Positions 1 through 5,734 of a stretch of DNA of 7,391 bases are shown here, one piece after another. A model generated the notes under the pieces. The model did no database searches. It was not told the origin of the DNA and was given only the letters and a program-made list of their open reading frames with translations. The first letter of the stretch is position 1; every line of letters starts with the position of its first letter. The position numbers and the translations under genes are program-made. Source of the stretch: Pseudomonadota bacterium (GTDB lineage: Bacteria; Pseudomonadota; Gammaproteobacteria; Burkholderiales; Burkholderiaceae_A); NCBI GenBank assembly GCA_002684875.1, contig NYVY01000109.1:1-7391 (forward strand). Reading direction: 5' to 3'.

Positions 1-1178
1 AAACAGTAGTTTTTCTAGTTCCTCAAGAAGGTCAAAATGCCGACGCATTACGAAAAAATTTGGAGAGTATTAGTTTACCTCCTGGTTTCAAAATTGATTT
101 GTATGCTGTAGCTCCTGATGTCAGACACATGGCTATCGCTCCTTCAACAAATATGCTTTTTGCTGGAACTAGAAAAACTACTGTTTGGGCAATTACAGAC
201 AGAAATAATGACAAAGTAGCCGATGAGGTAAAGTCATTCGCTCCGTCATTAAATTTCACGAATCCTAACGCAGTATGTTGGACTCCTGATGGTTTTTTAG
301 TAGTAGCTGAGCACAATAGGGTATTAAATTTCCCAGCGGCGGAGTTTTTCTACGAAGGACCTGATGTTGCTGTCATAGAGGTTGTTGCCCAAGGCGGTTT
401 AATTCCTGTCGAGGAAGAGTCCTACAACCATGGCGCACGCACTTGTGAAATAGGTCCAGATGGGATGCTTTACGTTACTCTAGGTCAACCTTTTAATGTT
501 CAACCAAAAGACAAAATCGATTTATACAACGAAGTTGGTATCGGTGGAATTGTTAGAATGGACGCATTTGATGGAAGCAAGAGAGAGGTTTACGCTAAGG
601 GTGCAAGAAATCCAGTTGGGCTTAATTTCAGTCCTGACGGAAAAAGCCTTTGGTGGACCGATCACCAGGTTGATGGACTTGGAAATGACATTCCTCCTGG
701 AGAGTTGAACAAATCAACTAAGTCGGGACAACACTTTGGCTTTCCATATTGGAACGGAAAGTTTAAGGTTGCTGGTTCATCAGCAGCACCTGAGCTTAAG
801 GATATGAAAAAGCCAAGAGGTGCTATCTTCCCTCAGGCTACGTTTCCTGCCCACCAAGCGCAAAATGGAATGATATTCGGCGCGAAAACAAACTTCCCAG
901 ATAAGTACAAGAATGGGATTTTCGTTGCTTCGCACGGGTCATGGAATCGTACCGAAGCAAGTGGTGCAGAAGTTCAGTTCGTGCCGGTTAAAAATGGTAA
1001 GGCTGGAAAAATGGAAGTATTTGCCTCAGGATGGTTAAATAAAAAGACTGGTACCTATCAGGGCAGACCAGTTGATGTTGCAGTTATGAAAGATGGATCT
1101 ATGTTGGTATCAGACGATTATGCTGGTGCTATATACAGAATCTCATATAGCAGCGACACAGTTGCAAGCGCTAAGTAA
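1..1178 (+). CDS. PQQ-dependent sugar (sorbosone/glucose) dehydrogenase-type beta-propeller, 5'-partial
   Basis: The frame is open from the left edge (first full codon at 3) to a TAA at 1176-1178, giving 391 visible residues; the true start lies off the window. A TTG at 60 is in frame but is not a convincing start, because coding continues upstream. The family uses PQQ and calcium to oxidise sugars or aldoses, normally in the periplasm. Recognised signatures are the LPPGF entry motif (near 75-89), NHGARTCEIGPDG with the probable catalytic histidine at 429-431, GARNPVGL with the Arg-Asn pair at 606-611 (equivalent to the conserved RN of soluble glucose dehydrogenase), FPAHQAQNGM, SHGSWNR, and a final GRPVDV...DG...SDDYAGAIYRI blade. 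No CxxCH heme motif is visible, so no cytochrome domain is fused in the seen part. The first residues (TVVFLV, then NADA) could be the tail of an export signal, but this cannot be judged from a fragment. Family assignment is firm; the substrate is unknown. A strong terminator follows. Confidence 0.9.
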   Translation, partial: TVVFLVPQEGQNADALRKNLESISLPPGFKIDLYAVAPDVRHMAIAPSTNMLFAGTRKTTVWAITDRNNDKVADEVKSFAPSLNFTNPNAVCWTPDGFLVVAEHNRVLNFPAAEFFYEGPDVAVIEVVAQGGLIPVEEESYNHGARTCEIGPDGMLYVTLGQPFNVQPKDKIDLYNEVGIGGIVRMDAFDGSKREVYAKGARNPVGLNFSPDGKSLWWTDHQVDGLGNDIPPGELNKSTKSGQHFGFPYWNGKFKVAGSSAAPELKDMKKPRGAIFPQATFPAHQAQNGMIFGAKTNFPDKYKNGIFVASHGSWNRTEASGAEVQFVPVKNGKAGKMEVFASGWLNKKTGTYQGRPVDVAVMKDGSMLVSDDYAGAIYRISYSSDTVASAK

Positions 1179-1212
1179 CTAACTCTTTAGCTAAGTTACT
1201 AGCTTTTTCAAG

Positions 1213-1248
1213 AACCGGGGTTCCTCTAGGAACCTCGGTTTTTTTTTT
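1213..1248 (+). terminator. Rho-independent terminator after the sugar dehydrogenase gene
   Basis: A 12-bp stem (1213-1224 with 1229-1240, one G-T wobble) closes a TCTA tetraloop and runs directly into a ten-base T tract (1239-1248). It lies 35 bp after the stop codon of the plus-strand dehydrogenase gene and is oriented to end that transcript. Read on the minus strand the stem is followed by CTTGAAAAAG rather than a T run, so it is probably not an efficient terminator for the convergent dehalogenase gene, whose stop lies about 50 bp away. I found no separate terminator for that gene. Confidence 0.93.
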
Positions 1249-1299
1249 ACTTAAATTAATTGCATTTAACTTTAACGTTGAAATCGGTTGTATAAAGCC

Positions 1300-1986
1300 C
1301 TACATATTCTTGGTTTGAATTGTTTTTATTAAATCATCAAGAGATTTTCCTTCATAGTTTGGAGAATAATTTAAAGGATCTCTTGGTAGGGAGTGTCTAT
1401 TAACCCAGAATGTTTTCATACCAGCCCAACCACCACCTAATATGTCCCAATAGTTTGAAGAAACCAGCAAACAATCCTTTAGTGAACAGTTGAAATGGTC
1501 CGAAACCAAGGAATAAACTCTATGGTCAGTTTTAAAAGTAGGAATAGAAGCTGCAGAAAAAACGTTGCTAAAAGCATCACCGAGCCCAGAGTTGGCTAAC
1601 GTTTCCTGCAACATTTCTTCATTTGCATTCGATAAAACAACAAATTTTATATTTTGCTCATTTAGCTGGTTTAATACAGACCGAACTTCAGAAAATGTAT
1701 CAAGTTTTTTATAACACTCGACAATTTCTTTAAACTGTTTATCATCAAGCTCCTTACCAAAATACTGGAAAGTATACTTAATAGCAGAGATGGTTAAATC
1801 CATAAAATTAACATAAGGAATTCTATTCTGACTCATCGTGTAGATTCTTGTGTACTCTATTTGTTTATCTCTTATTATCGTAGAAGCTTGCATACCATTA
1901 CCTGGAAGATATTTTTCCAGAATTAGCTGAATTGAATGTACATTCAAAAGGGTTCCGTAAACATCAAAAGCTATCACTTGAATCAT
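1300..1986 (-). CDS. (S)-2-haloacid dehalogenase, type II (HAD superfamily)
   Basis: This 228-residue cytoplasmic hydrolase would replace the halogen of short 2-haloalkanoic acids (such as L-2-chloropropionate or haloacetates) with hydroxyl, through an aspartyl-ester intermediate. Its length fits the roughly 220-235 residues of the family. Visible motifs are: FDVYGTL with nucleophile Asp8 and Thr12; Arg39 in IIRDKQIEYT, the halide-binding arginine; VVLSNAN with Ser119-Asn120; Lys152 and Tyr158 in FKTDHRVY; and VSSNYWD with Ser176, Asn178 and Asp181. These line up with the L-DEX/DhlB catalytic set from memory. The usual FKPxPxVY segment is altered (Thr-Asp-His replaces the prolines). An ATG at 2011-2013 would add nine residues (MPIKFFGVT), but the ATG at 1984-1986 is preferred because GGAG sits 5 nt upstream and family proteins begin just before the FDVYGTL strand. 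It is divergent from the 366-residue orphan. Actual substrate is unproven; some family members act poorly on haloacids. Confidence 0.92.
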   Translation of the reverse strand: MIQVIAFDVYGTLLNVHSIQLILEKYLPGNGMQASTIIRDKQIEYTRIYTMSQNRIPYVNFMDLTISAIKYTFQYFGKELDDKQFKEIVECYKKLDTFSEVRSVLNQLNEQNIKFVVLSNANEEMLQETLANSGLGDAFSNVFSAASIPTFKTDHRVYSLVSDHFNCSLKDCLLVSSNYWDILGGGWAGMKTFWVNRHSLPRDPLNYSPNYEGKSLDDLIKTIQTKNM

Positions 1987-1991
1987 TGTTA

Positions 1992-1995
1992 CTCC
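1992..1995 (-). promoter_or_regulatory. Shine-Dalgarno (GGAG) of the haloacid dehalogenase gene
   Basis: On the minus strand the sequence reads TTGGAGTAACAATG, placing GGAG 5 nt before the ATG at 1984-1986. This good site decides the start in favour of the shorter protein; the longer alternative starting at 2013 would place this ribosome-binding site inside its own coding sequence. Confidence 0.75.
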
Positions 1996-2022
1996 AAAAA
2001 ATTTAATTGGCATTTGTTTTGC

Positions 2023-2034
2023 TTTGTATACAAA
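2023..2034. promoter_or_regulatory. Perfect 12-bp palindrome in the divergent intergenic region, candidate operator
   Basis: TTTGTATACAAA is a perfect inverted repeat near the middle of the 71-bp gap between two divergent genes (dehalogenase start at 1986, orphan start at 2058). A TNGTATACNA-like core resembles palindromes bound by some GntR-family regulators; that comparison is from memory and is only suggestive. Its TATACA could also serve as part of a -10 element for the plus-strand gene (a TTGGCA at 2007-2012 is only 14 bp upstream, too close for a standard sigma-70 promoter). No regulator gene is adjacent. It may simply be promoter DNA of AT-rich composition. Confidence 0.35.
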
Positions 2035-2057
2035 ACGTTAACTAATGAAATCCTACT

Positions 2058-3158
2058 ATGACTCTTGCCATTAATACAACCGATGCCTTTGCCACTGGTA
2101 CAATTTCTAATACAGGATTAGGTTCAAGAGGTAATAAAAGTTTTGCTACAGGATTCCAAGGGGAATTAATTCAAATATCAGTAAAAGAAAGACTGGAAAT
2201 TGATGCCCGAGAATCCGAAGCTAAAAAAACCTTATTAGCTCAAGGGATCGAAGAAGATTTCGACGGAAGCCCCAAAGGCTTTCCAAAAACAAAGGTGGAT
2301 TTCCAACGGGATAAATTTGGCAACTTAGTATTACAAAATAATTTGCCTGTTAAACAAACAGTTACGAGTTGGTATGATATTCGACATATGATTGCTAGAA
2401 ATGAATTCGTCCCTAAGATTATTGATAAATTAGATAAAGACGGTTTACCGATAACTAATCCCTTAACCGGCGAAAAAGAACAAATTACTGCTGTTGACCC
2501 TGACGGCAACCCAATTCTCGACCGTAAAGTTTCTATCGTACCGAGCTTATTAGAGAAGTCTCTGTTTGCAGCTAAAAAACTCAAAGCGATTGGTATTGAT
2601 AGTATAGCAGCCCCAAAGTACCGACCTGGCACAACAATTATTGAGGCTTATGACCAAGAGTTAAAAAATAACACGCAGGGTATTACAGCGAGAGAGTTAA
2701 AAAAACAAGGTCTTACTCTATCAAACTTTCCAAGAGGAACGAATATATTTGATGCACTTAAAATGGTGGAGAGCGAAAGTAATCAAGGAGTAGTTGATCC
2801 TGAAAAGGCAAAGAATTTAGTCAAAGATATGGCTTTACTCAGAGCTGAAGAGCTTTTCACTCTTAAACGCTTTAAATCTTTTGGAGGAACAACTCCATCA
2901 AAGGCAGTTGAGCTTCTCAACAAAGACCCTGAAAAATATAGGCCGACACCTGCAGACACACTGTTTAAACCAATTTGGAAAACACCTCCACCAATCAAAG
3001 TAGACCTGGGTAAAATATCCTCAGAGCAATGGAGAGCCGCGGTAATTAAAAATGCACAAAAAGCAAATCCTGCGTACACTGAGGAGGAAATAATTACGAA
3101 GTTCGGATTTGATAGAGTTGTTAATCTTGGATCAGGGTGGTATGGAAGAGAGAGATAA
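2058..3158 (+). CDS. Hypothetical protein, 366 aa, family not recognised, with degenerate internal repeats
   Basis: I do not recognise this protein. The ATG at 2058 is the first possible start, since an in-frame TGA lies at 2046-2048; no clear Shine-Dalgarno precedes it. The protein has no cysteine, no obvious signal peptide and no membrane helix, and is Lys-rich and mildly basic. Residues 1-35 are rich in Thr, Ser, Gly and Asn and contain FATG twice (11-14, 29-32). Residues 40-62 look helical. Three DxDG turns occur at 67-70, 126-129 and 147-150. Residues 172-246 hold two copies of a 36-39-residue repeat and a weaker third copy follows from about 263. A Pro-rich stretch (PTPAD to KTPPPIK, 296-314) precedes a conserved-looking C-terminus (SSEQWRAA to GSGWYGRER). 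Codon use and composition look like the neighbours, so recent transfer is not indicated. trhO begins one base after its stop, implying co-transcription. A structural or surface-associated role is possible but unsupported. That it is a real gene is likely: long, uninterrupted, and it fills the space exactly. Confidence 0.8.
   Translation: MTLAINTTDAFATGTISNTGLGSRGNKSFATGFQGELIQISVKERLEIDARESEAKKTLLAQGIEEDFDGSPKGFPKTKVDFQRDKFGNLVLQNNLPVKQTVTSWYDIRHMIARNEFVPKIIDKLDKDGLPITNPLTGEKEQITAVDPDGNPILDRKVSIVPSLLEKSLFAAKKLKAIGIDSIAAPKYRPGTTIIEAYDQELKNNTQGITARELKKQGLTLSNFPRGTNIFDALKMVESESNQGVVDPEKAKNLVKDMALLRAEELFTLKRFKSFGGTTPSKAVELLNKDPEKYRPTPADTLFKPIWKTPPPIKVDLGKISSEQWRAAVIKNAQKANPAYTEEEIITKFGFDRVVNLGSGWYGRER
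2571..2795 (+). repeat. Two degenerate protein-level tandem repeats inside the 366-aa orphan
   Basis: Residues 172-210 (2571-2687) and 211-246 (2688-2795) align by eye. Shared features are a starting A-[KR]-x-L-K-x-x-G-[IL], then [YF]-x-x-G-T-x-I-[IF]-[ED]-A, then Q-G-[IV] about 10 residues later. From the GT dipeptide onward the two copies match at a constant 36-residue offset without gaps; a three-residue length difference lies before it. A weaker third copy (about residues 263-295) has A-E-E-L followed by F-G-G-T-T-x-x-x-A. The DNA itself is not repetitive, so this is an old duplication or a repeated fold. The spacing vaguely recalls LysM-type motifs, but the central GD is absent and I do not assign that domain. 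Confidence 0.5.
3148..3152 (+). promoter_or_regulatory. Ribosome-binding site of trhO (GAGAG)
   Basis: The purine-rich GGAAGAGAG (3144-3152) lies inside the last codons of the orphan gene and ends 7 nt before the ATG at 3160. It supports 3160 as the start over in-frame TTG at 3109 or ATG at 3142, both of which would overlap the upstream gene and add residues unlike the family's N-terminus. Confidence 0.6.
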
Positions 3159-3159
3159 A

Positions 3160-3891
3160 ATGAATAAACCAATAAATAAACAATTTTTAAACTTAAAAAG
3201 TTATAAATTCATCAAGCTCGATCACTTGGAAGACCATAGGCAACTTCTTGCCGAAATAGGGCAATTATTATCCGTTACTGGGACTATTATTCTTTCCGAA
3301 GAAGGTATTAATGTAGCATTATCAGGTAATAAGTCATCAGTTGAACAAATGTTTGAAGCTTGTAAAGCTATTCCAGGATTACAAAATCTTGAACCAAAAA
3401 GTGAGTTTTCTGAAGATTGTCGGTTCTCTAAATTGAAAGTAAAAGTAAAACAAGAGATCATAAAAATGGATCAGCCGCAGATTCAACCTTCAACTGAACG
3501 AGCTCCCTCTATAGATTCTCTGACCCTAAAAAAATGGATAGTAGAAGGAAAAGATGATACTGGTCAACCTCTTAAAATAATTGATACACGCAACGAGTTT
3601 GAGTTTCAGTTAGGACACTTTAAGAACTCTCTTAACTTAAACATTGAAAGATTTAGTGAGTTTCCAATCAAAATTCAACAAAAAGAAAACTGTTTAAAAG
3701 GGTTCAAGCTAGTTAATGTCTGCACTGGTGGGATCAGATGCGAAAAAGCGACACTCTATATGATGGAAAAGGGAATCAAAAATGTTGTCCAACTCGACGG
3801 CGGCATTCTAGACTATTTACAACAAACTAACGGATATAGTTGGGAAGGAGAATGCTTTCAATTTGATGACAGAGAACTCTTATCTGTCTAA
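3160..3891 (+). CDS. trhO: tRNA uridine 5-hydroxylase TrhO (rhodanese-like, YceA/UPF0176 family)
   Basis: TrhO is an oxygen-dependent enzyme that hydroxylates U34 of certain tRNAs to ho5U, the precursor of the cmo5U wobble modification. The predicted 243-residue protein has the family's N-terminal acylphosphatase-like domain (about 8-100, with GTIILSEEGINVALSG at 41-56), the RAPSID linker (114-119), and a rhodanese domain (about 120-235). The rhodanese domain holds IIDTRNEFEF and the active-site loop CTGGIRC (188-194), with Cys188 the expected catalytic residue. GGILDYL and ECFQFDDR close the domain. The protein ends six residues after FDDR, so it lacks the long C-terminal extension with extra cysteines seen in E. 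coli TrhO (about 350 residues). The start at 3160 is chosen on spacing and the MNKP...FLNL N-terminus. Its stop lies 11 bp from that of convergent cysM. The tRNA-modifying role is inferred from family; simple sulfurtransferase activity is an alternative. Confidence 0.88.
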   Translation: MNKPINKQFLNLKSYKFIKLDHLEDHRQLLAEIGQLLSVTGTIILSEEGINVALSGNKSSVEQMFEACKAIPGLQNLEPKSEFSEDCRFSKLKVKVKQEIIKMDQPQIQPSTERAPSIDSLTLKKWIVEGKDDTGQPLKIIDTRNEFEFQLGHFKNSLNLNIERFSEFPIKIQQKENCLKGFKLVNVCTGGIRCEKATLYMMEKGIKNVVQLDGGILDYLQQTNGYSWEGECFQFDDRELLSV

Positions 3892-3902
3892 CTGCTAATT
3901 AT

Positions 3903-4796
3903 TTAGCTCGGGAAAATATTCGTAGATAAATACCTGTCACCTCTATCACACACGATAAAAGCTAGCACCGCTGACTCCAGTTTTTCTGCAACCCTTAGTG
4001 CCGTACACAAAGCTCCCGCACCCGATGGCCCACAAAAAATTCCCTCTTCCAGAGCCATTCTACGAGCCATTTCTTCAGACTCGGATTGAGAAACTTCCAT
4101 GATATTATCGATGAATGCTTTTTTTCTGATGGGGGGTATGTAAGGGTCAACCCACTTTCTAATTCCTGGAATTTGAGAACCATCGCTCGGTTGTACTCCA
4201 ATGATTTGTATACCACTGTTAAATTCTTTCAACCGCCTTGATACTCCGGTGATAGTCCCAGTAGTACCCATCGCAGAAATAAAATGAGTAACACGATTAT
4301 TAGTAGCATCTAAAATTTCTTTCCCAGTGTTTTTATAGTGCGCAAGCCAATTATCATCATTTGAAAATTGATTTAGAACTATTCCTTCCCCTTTTTTTTC
4401 CATTTCATTCGCCAAATCTCTGGCACCTTCCATACCGATTTCCTTTGACACAAGAATTAAGTCTGCACCAAATGCTTTCATTACTTGTCTTCTTTCAATT
4501 GATAAATTTTCTGGCATTATCAAACACATCTTATAATCCAAAAGTCTAGCTGCCATTGCTAAGGCAATTCCTGTATTTCCACTTGTCGCCTCTATCAAAA
4601 CATCCTTTTTCTTAATTAAACCCCTTGACTCAGCACCCATTATCATTGAAACGGCCGCTCTATCTTTGACCGAACCAGCGGGATTATTACCTTCCAACTT
4701 TGCCAAAAATATATTGTTCTTAGAATCATTGAGTTGGCCAGGTATATGTTTTAACCTAACTAAAGGAGTGTTTCCGATTACCTGCAATATAGACAT
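3903..4796 (-). CDS. cysM: Cysteine synthase B (O-acetylserine sulfhydrylase, CysM)
   Basis: This PLP enzyme of the cytoplasm makes L-cysteine from O-acetyl-L-serine and sulfide, and in CysM enzymes also S-sulfocysteine from thiosulfate. The 297 residues match E. coli CysM closely in length and order: IGNTPLVRL (8-16); EGNNPAGSVKDR with Schiff-base Lys44; the TSGNTG substrate loop (71-76); MGTTGTITGVSR (176-187), phosphate binding; QIPGIRKW (208-215), a CysM-type signature whose Arg213 matches the arginine tied to thiosulfate use; EGIFCGPSGAG (251-261) with Ser258 expected to bind the PLP pyridine nitrogen; and CDRGDRYLST (283-292). The second serine of the usual SSG turn is Gly here. The IPGIR and CDRGDRYLST signatures favour CysM over CysK. 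The ATG is 2 nt after the oxyR stop and lacks a clear Shine-Dalgarno, so translational coupling to oxyR is likely. It is the last gene of the recG-oxyR-cysM cluster. Confidence 0.96.
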   Translation of the reverse strand: MSILQVIGNTPLVRLKHIPGQLNDSKNNIFLAKLEGNNPAGSVKDRAAVSMIMGAESRGLIKKKDVLIEATSGNTGIALAMAARLLDYKMCLIMPENLSIERRQVMKAFGADLILVSKEIGMEGARDLANEMEKKGEGIVLNQFSNDDNWLAHYKNTGKEILDATNNRVTHFISAMGTTGTITGVSRRLKEFNSGIQIIGVQPSDGSQIPGIRKWVDPYIPPIRKKAFIDNIMEVSQSESEEMARRMALEEGIFCGPSGAGALCTALRVAEKLESAVLAFIVCDRGDRYLSTNIFPS

Positions 4797-4798
4797 GG

Positions 4799-5734
4799 TT
4801 ATTGTACTTTTTCGAAAAATTTAGAACATCCATTCAATTGTACAGATAGTATAAGTTCTTTTATTTTTTTTATCGCTTCAAGTCTAGCAAAGCTTTTTCG
4901 CCAAACTAAAACAACTCGGCGTGAGGGCACAGGATCTGTAAACTCAATAAGTGAAATTGTTTTGTCAGTTATGAGCCTATCGACCGCCATACTCGGCAAT
5001 AAAGTAATTCCAAGACCGCTTGAAACCATATATCTTATTGTTTCAAGAGAACTACCCTCAAAAGTTCTCTGTATTCCCTCTGCATTTACCGAATACCTAG
5101 AAGCCTCTGGACAAACATCAAGCACATGATCTCGAAAACAATGACCTACTCCTAAAAGAAGCATAGTTTCATTCTTTAAGTCCTGAGCTGATATTGATAA
5201 TTTCCCAGAGAGATTATGCGACCTAGGAACTGCTACTATAAATTTCTCGTCATATAAGGGTTCTGAAAACAAACCGCTCACATCAAAGGGTTCTGCAAGA
5301 ATCGCAACATCAATTATGCCTTTCCTTAGCTTCTCCAAAAGTACACTAGTAAAATCTTCACTCAAAACTAATGGCATCTTTGGTACCGAGTCAAATATTA
5401 CCTTAACAATTCTTGGTAAAAGATATGGGCCTATAGTTAAAATGACCCCGAGACGAAGTGGACCTAGTAATGGATCCTTTCCTTGGTCTGCTATGAGTTT
5501 CATTTTGTTTGCCTCTTCAATGACTAAATGCGCTTGTTTTATAAGCTGTTCGCCAACATTAGTCAATGATATTTCAGTTGTTTTCCTTTCAAAAATCTTC
5601 GTATTCAACTCATCTTCTAGTTTTTTTATACTCACCGAGAGAGTTGGTTGGCTAACAAAGCAAGCGTCAGCAGCTCGGCCAAAATGCTTTTCCTGCGCAA
5701 CGGCAATAATATAACGCAACTCAGTTAGAGTCAT
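4799..5734 (-). CDS. oxyR: Hydrogen peroxide-responsive LysR-type regulator OxyR
   Basis: OxyR senses peroxide by forming a disulfide between two cysteines and then activates antioxidant genes. The 311-residue protein has a LysR winged helix-turn-helix at about 1-60 (FGRAADACFVSQPTLSVSIK, with the OxyR-typical Cys25) and a substrate-binding-like regulatory domain at about 90-300. The diagnostic segment GHCFRDHVLDVC places Cys199 and Cys208 at exactly the E. coli numbers and spacing. SSLETIRYMVSSGLGITLLP (228-247) is also a classic OxyR motif, which separates it from other LysR regulators. Its ATG abuts the recG stop (TAG-ATG, 0 bp), and a good GGAAGG site lies inside the recG end. Such placement means transcription from a promoter upstream in or before recG, unless an internal promoter exists; no LysR-type divergent arrangement is seen. 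The N-terminal sequence resembles betaproteobacterial OxyR. Whether it is an activator or repressor here cannot be told from sequence. Confidence 0.96.
   Translation of the reverse strand: MTLTELRYIIAVAQEKHFGRAADACFVSQPTLSVSIKKLEDELNTKIFERKTTEISLTNVGEQLIKQAHLVIEEANKMKLIADQGKDPLLGPLRLGVILTIGPYLLPRIVKVIFDSVPKMPLVLSEDFTSVLLEKLRKGIIDVAILAEPFDVSGLFSEPLYDEKFIVAVPRSHNLSGKLSISAQDLKNETMLLLGVGHCFRDHVLDVCPEASRYSVNAEGIQRTFEGSSLETIRYMVSSGLGITLLPSMAVDRLITDKTISLIEFTDPVPSRRVVLVWRKSFARLEAIKKIKELILSVQLNGCSKFFEKVQ

Noticed and set aside
1170..1201. Near-duplicate GCTAAGTAACTA / GCTAAGTTACTA around the dehydrogenase stop codon, also readable as a 7-bp inverted repeat
   Set aside because: Short and imperfect, with a strong terminator just downstream that explains the site's role better; no attachment-site or mobile-element context.
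2011..2013. Upstream ATG as the haloacid dehalogenase start
   Set aside because: The added residues MPIKFFGVT are unlike the family N-terminus and the good GGAG site serves the ATG at 1986.
2007..2032. TTGGCA and TATACA as a sigma-70 promoter for the orphan
   Set aside because: The spacing is only 14 bp, below the usual 16-18, so I mention it only with the palindrome and do not call a promoter.
2240..2632. Open minus-strand frame (130 codons) opposite the orphan gene
   Set aside because: It lies fully inside the plus-strand gene, its product has no recognisable domain and low-quality composition, and it has no convincing ribosome-binding site; a shadow frame.
2783..3172. Open minus-strand frame (129 codons) overlapping the orphan end and trhO start
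   Set aside because: Antisense to two better-supported genes and Ser-rich, as shadow frames of AT-rich coding DNA often are; no family resemblance.
3894..3907. Small hairpin GCTAA-TTAT-TTAGC in the trhO/cysM convergent gap as a bidirectional terminator
   Set aside because: Only 5 bp of stem, no T tract on either strand, and it overlaps the cysM stop; chance occurrence in AT-rich DNA is likely.
5316..5714. Open plus-strand frame (132 codons) inside oxyR
   Set aside because: Complement of the highly conserved OxyR DNA-binding domain; no independent evidence of coding.
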